DNA of 64,000 nucleotides, taken from NCBI GenBank assembly GCA_905183005.1, contig CAJJDO010000132.1, forward strand, positions 248,001-312,000, read 5' to 3'. The DNA comes from Paramecium pentaurelia. Lineage: Eukaryota; Ciliophora; Oligohymenophorea; Peniculida; Parameciidae. The position numbers and the translations under genes were made by a program. A model generated the notes under the pieces. The model was given only the letters and a program-made list of their open reading frames with translations. It did not search any database and was not told the origin of the DNA. Positions 11,812 to 23,230 of this stretch are shown here, piece by piece. The stretch's first letter is position 1. The number at the start of each line of letters is the position of its first letter.

Positions 11812-13628
11812 TCATTAATCTAATTTTTAAATAGATTTGATTGATGGAGAAGATTCAGAATCTGAATCATCCTATTATTCTATTTATGGCATTCTACTTG
11901 GAAGGTCAGATAAAAAATGTGTCTATGTAACAGGAGAAAAGTTAGTTAAACTTTTGACTTCTTTTTTCATGTTTATTCTAAATAATTAAATAATATCATC
12001 ATCCAAAAATTCAACTAAATGTTAATTAATTTGATCATCTTTAAATTTAGCAAGATTATTGAATGCTGCTTATGCCTCAATAGCCTTTTCTAGTTCTGAT
12101 TATTCAGGTTTTAAAATAGAAAAATAAGATTGCTTATCATTTGAATTTAAATCTATATTAGGTTTTGGTAGGAAATCAAATAATTTGATTTGATCTGGAG
12201 ACAATAATATCATTTTTAATTTATCAATTTCTTATAATTTCTTAACTATATAAGTTATATCAAGTGAATTATTAATTTTACTCATTGAATATGAAATTAA
12301 TTATTATTTTTTACCTCTTGCACAAGGAATGTAATCACAAAAAGATAATTCTAATTTACTATTTCTCTCATCAAAGAATCTCTTAATACTATCCTATAAA
12401 GCATTAATTAAAAATTTATGGTCATTCTTCTCAGAATTTCTACCATTTACTGTCATTTATCGATTTATTCTTTCTAATTATGATGTTTTTAATTGAATTG
12501 ATTTTAATCTTTATTTAGCAGTATTACTTGGATGTATCTTTTATTATTATTATCCATTTTATATTTAATTGTTTAAATTAAAATTAAATAATTCATTCAA
12601 GAGAGTAACTTTATATGATAATTCATTTAATGGAGTTACAATAAATAATGCAGCTAAAATGAAGATTTCACATAAACCACCAAAGTCACTTAGACTTTAT
12701 TGAATTTTAGGATATGAAATTTGATAAATTTATGTTAAATTATCTAAATAGAAACGATATGTCGCATATACTTTTTCATCTTATGAATCAAAGTTTTCAT
12801 ATAAATTATTTATTGAAAGAGATTTAGTAGTTTCTAATTCTTATAAAATGTATCCATGATCTTATTTGACCTCTGTTATTTGAAATATTCCATTAAATCT
12901 TTTAGTATAATATTAATTGATAACATTTTTAAATGTCTTGCCATATAATTGATGAGGTTGATTAAAATTCATAGTGTCAGCATATGTTGATAATGTTTTG
13001 ATGATTATTTCATCACTTTCAATGAATGGACATTTACTGCTATTTAAATTATTTAATAAAATTACGTTTCTTCGCATTGATTAATAGAAACTTCTATATA
13101 CTTATAATAATCTGAATCTAAACTACCTTCTATAATTACATATGGAACTGACTCCCAATCTATACAATATTGAATTAGAGAAGTGTTGACAAAATAATCT
13201 GGAAGTCCTTATTGTTATTAACATTTTATTAGAGGAATATTTGTTTTTTTTATATTAGTAGTCATCTTTGAATTTGTTTTATCTTCAAATAATTGACTAA
13301 CTAAAGTCATAGAAATATTATATGAATCTCCTAGATCATAATTTAAAGAACTAATAGTAATTGTGAAATTTTCTTTTGATAAATATATTGGTGGTTGTTA
13401 TTATGAATATGATTAGTTAGTTAATAAGGTAGGATTATCATGTAATACAAATGATGAAACGATATTGATAAATTAGATTAAAAGTACCGAAATGATTCCC
13501 AAAGTCATAAATGTGCCTAACAAAGTTCTATGTCCTCCTTATTTAAGAAGGAACAAATCAACTGGTTTAACAAAAACATTGATGTATTTTAGATAATAGA
13601 TTGCCTGATCTAATTTTTTTTGATTCAT
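11812..13628 (-). CDS. Two-TM ciliate-family membrane protein, unknown function
   Basis: Predicted 596 aa. Start MNQKKLDQAIYYLKYINVFV, then a TM segment (GTFMTLGIISVLLIQFINIV, about residues 40-60), an approximately 300-aa extracytoplasmic domain, a second TM near residue 370 (FGGLCEIFILAALFIVTPLN) and a cytosolic tail containing FCDYIPCARGKK and a helical region. This layout matches, from memory, a large family of ciliate transmembrane proteins with no assigned function. One 26-nt intron (13040-13065) restores the frame and gives exactly 597 codons. It is convergent with the preceding histidine-kinase-like gene (129 bp gap). Confidence 0.75.
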
Positions 13629-13738
13629 TTATAATGATAATGATTTAGATTTAAAAACCTTTTTAATGAATTGTTTTAGCAGATATACTATTATTGAGAA
13701 TTTAAAAATATATAAATAATAATAATACTAATTATTAT

Positions 13739-14344
13739 TCATTCATCTTCTTATGTTTATATTATCCTTTATAAAATAACTTTTTCTAAACCCATAGAAT
13801 TTCTAAACATGATTTATTCATTTAATCCAAATTTCTTTTTAACTAGATTTGAATGTGGAAATATTTCATCCATAAATGAAAACTCTTCAAAATTAAAGTA
13901 AGGTTTAAAATCCTATCTTCTTGAATGAATAGCAGACAATTTATATTATTATAACTTGTTTGCTTATTACACATAATTACATATTTATTTTTAAAGTTAG
14001 TTTTTATCTTATGTATTTAGATTAATTGAATAGGATGGTTTTGATAATTTTTTAGCTTTAGGTCTAGGCATTTTATCTACATTCATTTTCTATCTTCTTA
14101 ATTAATTAATCAATCGAGAAGGAGGCTATCTCAATTATCTGTGTTGATGTAATTGATTAATCACATAATCATATGACTCATTTTCTGTTTTGATGGAACT
14201 ATTAATATGAGAAGACTTATCATCCTTAGGTACATAGAGAGTCTTATAAATTAGGTTCCTATTTTGAGAACTTTATTAAGTCTTTGATTTTGTTGTAAGA
14301 GTTTGTTTATCAAAATGGATAATTGGAAGAATCTCCTTACTCAT
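13739..14344 (-). CDS. Hypothetical basic protein (201 aa)
   Basis: One continuous frame from ATG (14344) to TGA, MSKEILPIIHFDKQTLTTK to the end RIIQTQEDE. Rich in Lys, Arg, Gln and Ser, with no signal peptide or TM. The middle has basic patches (RPKAKKLSKPS) and the C-terminal third is more conserved-looking (DFKPYFNFEEFSFMDEIFPH). No family recognised. It is 25 bp downstream of the aminotransferase stop on the same strand. Confidence 0.65.
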
Positions 14345-14369
14345 ATTAATAATAATCTTATAAAATAAT

Positions 14370-15755
14370 TCACACAACATTAATCCATTTATGTGGTTAA
14401 CCTCCAGTCTTTAAAAATTATAATAATAATTAAATACTTGAATCTCAGTGATCATATCAAATAATTTATGAGACAACTCACCAGCATTTAATTTTGGATC
14501 ATACTTAACTTCATAAATTTTATCATTATATCCAATAGCTTCAATTGGTTGAATGCTGACAGCAGTACCTGATCCAAACATTTCAATCATCTATAAATTA
14601 ATATCATATATTTACTCTTCCTTCACTTATTGCTTCTATTACTTCTTAGATATACAATTTCTTTTCTATAACTTTGAATTATTTCATTTCTCTTGTTAAT
14701 TCCTGTATATAAATTTAATATATATATTACAAGTAATGAATCTCTGACTATTCCTGGTAATATGGTACCATCTAATTAAGGTGTAACCAATTCTCTTTCT
14801 CCTTATTTATTAGTCCAAAAGAAAAACAAATTACAAACTCCCATCTCTTAAACCAATCCATCTGGTAACATCCATAAATTTTAATGAAATCCAATTTATT
14901 ATACTTCTTTTAAAGGCATGACAGTTGGTGCATAATTACCTGCAACTTTATAACCTCCAACACCTCCTGGTGCTGAACGAATCTATATTAATCATTCATA
15001 TTATTACTGTTGTAGTATTACAAAATACTCTAACTGGTTTCAGTCCTGATGGAAAATATGGACCCACAGGACATAATACAACAAATAATTTTGCTCTACT
15101 GGATGCTCTCACTCCTAAAGCTTCTTCTGTTGCTATGATGGTTGGTCTTATGTAACAACTAAATCCTGGTCTGTCAGGTATCCAATCCTGATCCACTTTC
15201 AATAAGCCTTCAATGCATTTTTATAATTCAGCTCCATCAAAATCAGGTAATGAAAGTCTCTTTGCTGATTGTTTCATTCTGTACATGTTACAATCCAATC
15301 TAAATGTTCTAATAGTTTTGTTTGGTCCTTTGTATGCCTAATAATAATCTATATTTCTTAATACTTTAGCTCCTTCAAAACATTCAATTGCATAATGTAA
15401 GCAAGCAGCAAATGGATGAATGGAGAAACTTTTAAAAGGAATAATCTATGGACGTGACCAACTAACCATATATATTGATTTCATTACCCCATTTTTTCAG
15501 TCCAATCAACTTCTAACATATGATCTGTGTGAAATGCTCCGAAAGTCATGATTTTAGGATCACAAGGTGGTTTCGTTATATAATGCATGGTGTGAGTGGT
15601 TGTCATGTCTCTGGCCTAAAAATATATGATTTTGAAATCTACTTAGAATGAGGGGTATGGACTACTGAGGTCTAGATTTTTGTAATAGGAAAATCGGAAG
15701 AATAACTGTCATAATAATGAAATGATGATACCTTTTGAACTTTTGACGCACTCAT
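14370..15755 (-). CDS. Branched-chain amino-acid aminotransferase
   Basis: PLP-dependent fold-type IV transaminase (399 aa) interconverting Leu/Ile/Val and their keto acids. The core starts FGAFHTDHMLEVDWTEKMGW, followed by the BCAT signature around IHPFAACLHYAIECFEGAK, the substrate loop (SCYIRPTIIATEEALGV) and the PLP-lysine context GGYKVAGNYAP. The C-terminus has MFGSGTAVSIQPIEAIGY and ends TGGQPHKWINVV. The first 30-40 residues (KLFFRFSYYKNL) are basic and hydrophobic, suggesting a mitochondrial presequence. Seven introns: 15706-15731, 15616-15642, 15462-15487, 14983-15007, 14703-14730, 14591-14615, 14409-14437; spliced length is 400 codons. The 15616 intron is 27 nt and TGA-free, so it could instead be coding. 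Confidence 0.93.
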
Positions 15756-16437
15756 GAACCGTAAAATAAATATTTAAATAATTTGATATCTATATTAAGC
15801 AATTACGCATTATGTCAATGTAAATTAACTCATTGATTACGCTATAATGTATTTATGAATTATTAAATAAATATTCAATGACACAATATTACCCTCTTTA
15901 AATATTTTCATTACTAATTTAAAATAAATTGTATGTATAATTATATGATAAAATTAATAAACTTATTATTCCCTTCAGAAACATGAAGAATTTATAATTT
16001 ATGAATTAGTTTATAAATTATATTCACCATTTTTTGAATAGATATATATTATATAGAATTACAATTGAAAATTAAAAAAATGAATTAGATTTTACTTAAT
16101 AACATAAATTATGATTCATTATATTCATTTAGATAACATGAAATTTTATAAAACTTATTCAAAATAATTGAGGATAAATGTAAATTATGAATATTTCTTC
16201 AAGTTATTAATTTAATCTATAGTTTATAAAATATTTAAAGAGAGAATAATAATCTTATATAGAATTAAATAAATATTTATTATTCCATTGGAGTAGTCTT
16301 ATTTGATTTAATTAAAAATTTGTTCTATGTTTTAATTTACATAAATATGAGCTATTCTTAAGTTATGACATAACAATAGTGTTATTCCTTTTGATTATAA
16401 TAGATTTCAATATTAAATTAATTAATATTTTAACAGT
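15756..16437. other. Divergent intergenic region
   Basis: About 680 bp of very AT-rich sequence between two divergent ATGs, presumably carrying both promoters. No coding signal, RNA gene or strong hairpin seen. Confidence 0.6.
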
Positions 16438-18309
16438 ATGGGTTAATCACAATCACAAAATTTAGAACAATCACGCATGAGTGTTCCAAAAATCAACTAA
16501 TTACAATTTTGGAAATCAGTTAATGATATACGTTATGGTGATATCAAAGTTTATAAATTAAATGATGGTCATGCAGTTGCTGTAAAAGATCACAACTTTC
16601 AAGATGATGAATAATGGCATGTCTTTAGATAACAAGCAGAATAATAAATGTAATCAAGATAGAAAGATCCATTCTTAATTGAAATGTTGGATTTATAATT
16701 TATCACAGAAAAAGAATTATGCACTCAAATGACATAAGCACATAGTGTATATGAGTATTTTGATGAATACTTGGAAAGATTAATTGTAGAACAAGCTGTA
16801 TCTAAATAACATTTTGAAGAAATAGAAATAGCAGCCATGCTTCATTGTACTGTATTATCTTTATTTATTTCATTCTTAGTTGATAGCTATTTAAAAATTG
16901 AATATTCAATAGAGATCTCATGGAGACATAAGACCACTTACAATTAGTGTTACATCATTTGTTAAAAATTGTCCAATTAGATAAAATGAACCATACCCAA
17001 TTTATAAATTAACTGATATTCAATAATTAACAGACTTGAATGCATTCAAAAGATGTGTTACTAAATAAATGGGAAACTATAATTTAAGTCCTGAATAATT
17101 ACAATTTCTCAAATAAAAAGTACTTAGACCTACTTATGATATGAATAAATCAGATGTGTTTAGTATTGGTTTAACTGCTTTATAGATGGCAACACTAAAA
17201 AGTATAAATGATATTTATGATTATCCTCATTATCTAATTAATACAGAGAAATTAGATAGTTACATAAGAGAAATGAAAACACTTTATAGTGAACAATTGT
17301 GTTCTATAGTGTGTTAATTATTATAATTAGCCCCTGAAACTAGACCAAATTCAAGACAAGCCAATGATCTGTTAATTGGTTACAGATTTCAACTTGAAGA
17401 TTATTTCAGAGTATTTTTGTTAATCCTATTAAGTAATCAACTATTTAAGAAAGTTTACCTAATTATTCTATTGATTTTAGATAATAAAATAATGATCAAA
17501 AAGTTGAATAATAAGTGATTAGTAGAGTTGTAGATACTACTGATGTGTATGAATAATTAGAACTACTAGAATAGAGAACTAAAATAGCACTTTAAAGAAG
17601 TTAGGATGCTTAAAATAAATGTTAAAAAACACCAGGAAAATAATTAGACTAAACAAGAAGTTGTTAATTATATAATAATCTAACTCCAATTACTTAATAA
17701 GAACTTTAATTATAATTAAGTGATTATAAACAAGATAATTTCAATCAACAATCTTCTTACTAAAATAAACATTCCAATTATTAAAAATAAGAGATTAATC
17801 AATTTTTAATTTAAGATCATGAACATTATGAATATAATTAATAAGAAATAGAAGATAAACCTAAGTTAAGTGTAGTGGAATAATTTACTCCTTCAAATCT
17901 AAAAACTATAGAACAAAGACCCAATATTTATAATCCAACCACACTTTCATAATAATAATTATTTGAATCTATTAATACTGATTAAACTAAATCATATTAA
18001 TAATAGTAATATTCTTAATAATATCAAAACATTCAATCAAAATATCAACCATAACCTAGATAATCTTAACTTCTCAGAGATTAAGAATTGACTAAATAAT
18101 TGACTGGATAATAGGGAAATCTATTAAACTTAGAATAAGAATATCATTAATAATCTCCTTATTCCTCTAAATAAGATATCCATTAATAACTCTAAGAACA
18201 TTATGATTCTTAACACCAAGTTGGAGTAAGATTATCAGGTACCAAAGCATAAATGTAGAGACAATTAACTGGTTCCATTGTGGAAACTAGAAAATCAGTT
18301 CATTAATGA
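16438..18309 (+). CDS. Protein-kinase-like pseudokinase with Q-rich tail
   Basis: Predicted 606 aa. MGQSQSQN suggests N-myristoylation. A kinase-like fold covers residues about 25-315: HAVAVKD (lysine of VAIK), HCTLIAIQKLNIQQRSHGDIRP where HRDLKP is replaced by HGDIRP, and DMNKSDVFSIGLTALQMATL matching the DVWSLG region; then RPNSRQAND matches the Rxx subdomain XI. I see no glycine-rich loop and no DFG, so it is probably inactive. The remaining 290 residues are extremely rich in Gln, encoded largely by TAA/TAG. Two introns: 16852-16879 (28 nt) and 17411-17433 (23 nt); 607 codons after splicing. Likely a scaffold or regulatory pseudokinase at membranes, an inference from sequence only. Confidence 0.82.
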
Positions 18310-18365
18310 TTAATTATAAATGATAATTATATAATTATAATCAATAATAGTATTAATTATCTATT

Positions 18366-19320
18366 TCAAAGTTCATTTGGTAGACCATGTAATCTTTCCA
18401 AATAATCCATTACTGGAGTACTTAAAGCTGCTTAAACTATAAATTGAGACAGTCTCAATTACCAACCAGCATAATACCCAATAACACCTTTGTCCTTATA
18501 TACTTTTACAAAAGCTTATGGGATAGTTAATTATTTGTAATTTCCATTTTATTCCATTTAATAAGCCGTCTTAACAGCATCAAATGGCTAAACTAAAAGA
18601 ATATTAGGAATTGCAGTCAATAAACTACACATTACAATTTATTAAAATGTAAGAGCTTGACTTGGATTATCTTTGAAAAAATATCTAATCTTATGATCCC
18701 AATAAAGATAATTTGTCCATGATACTACTTACTTCAACACCATAGCTTCCATTCCTGTGTAAATATTCCTTATAAAATGAATAAATGATCTCTCATTTCT
18801 CCATATTAATTTAAGTACTAATGATATTAATTTTATTAATTACTTGATTTTGATTAATGTTGAGTCATCAATTAACATTTAATTCTTTCCAAAGGACAAG
18901 TCACAAATGATTCAAATAAAGCTATTGTTGCACCTGCCAATCCCTTGTGTAACACTGGATGATATTCTATCCAAGTTCTTGGTAATAGTTCCTTATAGTA
19001 TTTGGGTATTAATATCATCATGGGCCATCTATTATGTTCATGTATCATATTTACCTATAGTATTGTTTAAACAATTGAATACTGATTTGAGATGAGAAAC
19101 CAGCAAAAACTCCTTTAAGAACTCCGTTCCTTCGATAAGTATCTTTGAATAATTCTTTCATTGATAATTGAGTACTCTCAGCTTGAAGTAAAGTCTTAAA
19201 TCTATCAAACACATGATCAATGGGCAATCCCAGAATTACTCTGGATATACCAATAATCTAAGTTTCTAAGATAGGTTTCAAGTATTTCTTAGTGCGAACT
19301 TTGAATATAGATTCAGACAT
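18366..19320 (-). CDS. Mitochondrial carrier family protein
   Basis: Predicted 300 aa six-TM solute carrier of the mitochondrial inner membrane. Three carrier motifs are visible: GLPIDHVFDRFKTLLQ (repeat 1), CPLERIKCQLM (repeat 2) and QPFDAVKTAYQ (repeat 3), each a PX[DE]XX[KR]-type signature, with repeat 1 degraded. Two 26-nt introns (19029-19054 and 18818-18843) restore the frame to 301 codons. The substrate cannot be assigned. It ends LERLHGLPNEL, 57 bp from the convergent pseudokinase stop. Confidence 0.88.
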
Positions 19321-20096
19321 TCTGATTATATAATAATTAATTAATAAGACGATTGAATTCTGATTTAATAATAAAGAAATTTATGATTTTAATACGCATT
19401 ATTTACATTCGATTGACACTCTTTATTATTAATTCATAATCTAATGATGCAATATTGATTATCATTCACACTTTAGATTTCAAATCATTTTTTTTATAAT
19501 ATTTCATATCCATTACTATATAATAATTCATAACATTTATATATTTCAACATTAATATAAGTAATATACATTTTCTCATCCAAAAACATCAATCTTATAT
19601 CGATTAAACAAAGAACTACATCATGTATAAATTATAATAATTTATGCTGTATCTTTTCTTTCTATAATATTTTATATTTTATAAATATTTTATTATTTTT
19701 TCTTATAATAACCATTAGATTATGATGAACTTCTGAAAATAGACAATTTTACAAACTACCAAGAATATTATTATATTGTTTGAATTAAATATCTATATTA
19801 TTAATTTTAAATTATTATTTATATGTTCTTGTAAGTAAATTTTGTTTTATTATATTATTAATCATTAAATAAGACTTGAAGATTAATTATTATAAAAATA
19901 AATTATAATTAAACTAATATAAATTATTATCTCAATTCTATAATAATACTAATATGGATGTATAATTGCAATAATTATCATTTTTTAAATTAAGTTAAAA
20001 TAAGATTCATACAATTATAATTGATATAATTCTTTAATTTAGAATTAGTAAATATAATTTATTAAACTTAGAATTAAAACGAATTAATTTTTATAA
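19321..20096. other. Intergenic, AT-rich
   Basis: About 780 bp of divergent spacer, nearly pure A/T in places. No gene, tRNA or repeat array seen. Confidence 0.6.
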
Positions 20097-21193
20097 ATGA
20101 AAATTGCTTATTTATTGTTGTGCTTGGTTGTCATATAAGGAATTGAATTTGAATCATTTTAATAGGCTATTGACTTTGATCCAGCATCAATAGGCTCTCC
20201 CAATTGTTAAACAGATGATGAATATACAAATACTTATGAGGCGTATTGAAAAACAATAATGAAAGATTTTTCCCTTGGATTACAGTCTTAGAAGAAGGTG
20301 AAATTGAAATGCAAGAAGATCACAGTGTTCTATCATAGGCTAAAGAGAAGATCATTTAAGCTAGGGAATTTATAGAGAGTTTGGATGAAGGTTTATTTAT
20401 TTTTCATTCTTAGAACTTTAATAAGAGAAATAATAAGAATCTAATAATCAATAAAATGAAAGTGTCCCTTAAGTTCAAGATGTTTAAACAGAAAAAGTTG
20501 AAGAAGCAGAATAAGTAGATGAGGATGATGAAGAAGAAGATCCTTTTGGTTGGGGATCTGGTGAAATTCCTTAATTATTAGTACATAAGAAAGAGAGAAA
20601 AGCTCATAAAAATACTCATGCATTTATTTAAATAATGAATGGAAATAAATTATCAAAGTTCAAGAGTGTATGATATTATTATTGATGATTAGAAAATCAG
20701 TAAATTAATTTCAATGGCTACTGAAATGTAGGATAATTAGGATGAAGATGGTTAGAAAAGAAGATAGAGAAAAATTGAATTATGTGATGAGATTATAGAT
20801 GAGTTAACAGATATGATATTGTTTTTAGAAAAAGTGATGAATGATTATGTAAATTATGTTATGATATATATATATTAGGACTATTAAAATGAAATCTATG
20901 AATTATTTAAGTAAAAGTAACAATAGATTTAAGAAGTTGCAACTAATTGTGGTTAAAGAGTAATTAGTTATTAGGATGTAAGTTTGATTGAAGAGAAGAA
21001 ATCATAAGAGAAAAAGAAAATATAACATCAAATTAAATCAAAGAGAAGAAATCCAGTTAGTTTTTTATAAATTGTTATTGATGATGAAGAAAGTTAATAA
21101 CATTAATTAGAATACTAAAAATAAATATTATAGAGTTAAGGAATGTTAGGATTCTTGAGAGCATCTGGAAAATAAGTAAAATTGATATAGTGA
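20097..21193 (+). CDS. Secreted or ER-lumenal acidic coiled-coil protein, unknown
   Basis: Predicted 327 aa. A signal peptide (MKIAYLLLCLVVIQG) precedes an acidic, Gln/Glu-rich region with ERFFPWITVLEEGEIEM and an Asp/Glu run before DPFGWGSGEIPQLL. The C-terminal half is helical and Lys/Gln-rich (EIIDELTDMILFLEKVMNDY; EIYELFKQKQQQIQEVA). Four introns: 20206-20240 (35 nt), 20391-20413, 20668-20692, 20849-20878; the total is 328 codons. The last intron (30 nt) lacks an in-frame TGA and could be coding. No family recognised. Convergent with the flavoenzyme gene (49 bp gap). Confidence 0.65.
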
Positions 21194-21242
21194 TAATCTA
21201 TTATTTATTATATCATGTATAATTATGATAATATTATTTTTT

Positions 21243-22730
21243 TCATTTCCATGTTTACATCTAAACTATTTCTTCAGCAACTGATGGATGAATTCCTACA
21301 ACATTATCAAGATCATTCTTCTTTGCTTTTAATTTTATTACAACACCAAATCCTTATGTCACTTCTGCAGCATCTGGTCCTAAATAATGGAATCCTATAA
21401 TAATATCATCTTCCTTTTTCACAATCAATTTAGCATAACATGTACCTTTTCTGTTAGCAAAATTCCAAAATAAAGGAGTAAATTCAGATGTAAATATCTT
21501 AAGATTTTCTTTTCCAAATTTCTTAATAGCAGCATCCTCTGAATATCCAACACATCCATATTCTAAAGGTGTAAATACAGTTGTAGAAACATCTGAATAC
21601 TCCATAATTTAATTTCCATTACAATATAATCTTTTTATTAAACGTTTACCACACATAATAGCTGTAGGTGTTAGTTCTAATCTACCTTATACACAATCTC
21701 CAATAGCAAAAATATTTGAAACAGATGTTGAATCAGCATCATTTGCTATAATCTTTCCAGATTCTTTATTAGTTTATACACCAACTTATTCTAATCCTAG
21801 ATTTTAAGTATCTGCACTTCTTCCTATTGCAAGTAATACTGTATCAAAAATATCACTTTATTCTTAACCATTCAATACCCATTTCACTAATCTCTTACCA
21901 TCAACATCTTCTATTGAATTTGGAATTGTTCCTCTTATAAATTTAGTTCCTTAAATTTTCATAAACTCACCAATTCTTTCAGCCATTTCTTAATCAAATC
22001 CTCTTAATAGAATACTCCTGACCATTACAGTAACATCATAACCTAAACCAGTTAGAAATCCAGCACATTCTAATGCTACATAAGATGCTCCTACTACTAA
22101 TGTTTTACCAGGTGCTTTTTCTAAAAGATATATTTTTAAATTTAATACTTAAAGAAAATAAATCATCTGATGTAATTGTCAATAATTTAACATTTGGAAT
22201 ATCAGTTGGAAATGAAGGTCTAGATCCAACTGCAATTACTATATATTCTGCAGTTACAAATTCTGATTATCCATCTTTATCAATAAGTTCAATAGTATGA
22301 TCATCTTTTAGTTTACCTATTATTATATATATATATATAAAGGATTACCTAATTTATTATAATATGTAATTCCATTAGTTGAAACTAACCAATCATCATT
22401 AGCTTTATTAATTCCTTTGATTTATCTTTAAACTTCATTTACCAAAGTATTCCAATCATGCTTTGAATGAGGGTCGACTCCTTGCCATCCAGTTGCTGTT
22501 AATTCATGTCTTATTTCACCAATCAATGCTGTCATATGCATTAATTTTTTTGGTATGCATCCAACATTGGGACATGTTCCTCCTGTTCCCCATTAGGTTC
22601 CATGTGGACTTGGTTTAATGTAATCAGCTAATCCTACTCTTTTACCTAACTTTTAGGCTTCATCAACAACTGTTAGACCACCAGAACCTCCACCTATAAC
22701 AAATATGTCATATTGATATTATGGATTCAT
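21243..22730 (-). CDS. Thioredoxin-reductase-type pyridine-nucleotide disulfide oxidoreductase
   Basis: Predicted 475 aa FAD/NAD(P)H flavoenzyme of the glutathione reductase/high-Mr thioredoxin reductase group. FAD-binding VIGGGSGG; redox pair in GGTCPNVGCIPKKLMH; a TrxR-like helix after it (MTALIGEIRHELTATGW, HDWNTLVNEVQ); NADPH motif VVGASYVALECAGF; GDCVQGR; and the C-terminal catalytic HP in GIHPSVAEEIVQM. Two introns: 22317-22348 (32 nt) and 22121-22148 (28 nt); 476 codons. Unlike animal TrxR, the protein ends QTWK with TGA and shows no GCUG or Cys-pair tail, so it may act on a different disulfide. The start at 22730 avoids overlap with the upstream stop; an upstream in-frame ATG overlaps it. 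Confidence 0.9.
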
Positions 22731-22777
22731 TGACAATTTTATATTCAAAATTCTTTGCAAATTTATTTAATAATCAT

Positions 22778-23096
22778 TCATTTTCTCCCTTTTCTGCATA
22801 TCCAAGCTGTAGTTCCTATAACAATAGGCCATTTGATTGGAGCCATAAGTTTATAAATAATATAAGCTGCTGTGGGTGTACCATATGTTTCAATCTATTC
22901 CCACTTGCCTTAAGTTGTATCAAATCCAAGTCTAATGTAAATTGAAAGGGTGATACTTCGATCCAACTTATTTTACATCGACACCTTATTTTAATGCAAA
23001 GTAAACAATGCCATAATTGACTATTGAGACTGAAAAGTAAACACCTATTCCTAATTTGCCATAGGTAGCAAAGAATTATTTTGCTTTTTATTACAT
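22778..23096 (-). CDS. DUF1279/FAM210-like small membrane protein
   Basis: Predicted 97 aa. MQQKAKQFFATYGKLGIGVY then a hydrophobic segment (SVSIVNYGIVYFALKQGVDV) matches the DUF1279 pattern of a short amphipathic helix plus TM found in FAM210 mitochondrial or organellar proteins. A second hydrophobic stretch (KWPIVIGTTAWI) is near the end, which finishes CRKGRK. One 25-nt intron (22932-22956) gives 98 codons. It lies 47 bp upstream of, and on the same strand as, the flavoenzyme. Confidence 0.75.
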
Positions 23097-23230
23097 TTAT
23101 ATATATATATATATATTAATTAATTAACCTAAAAATATAGATTGTTAATAGATATAATTAATTTTATTGAAATAGTTTAGTGTTTTATTTAATATAATTA
23201 ACAATATTATTTTTATCAAATAAATTATTA

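Noticed and set aside
14925..15155. Plus-strand 76-aa frame
   Set aside because: Antisense to the aminotransferase exons, including its PLP-lysine region.
22721..22945. Plus-strand 74-aa frame
   Set aside because: Antisense to the DUF1279-like gene and the flavoenzyme start.
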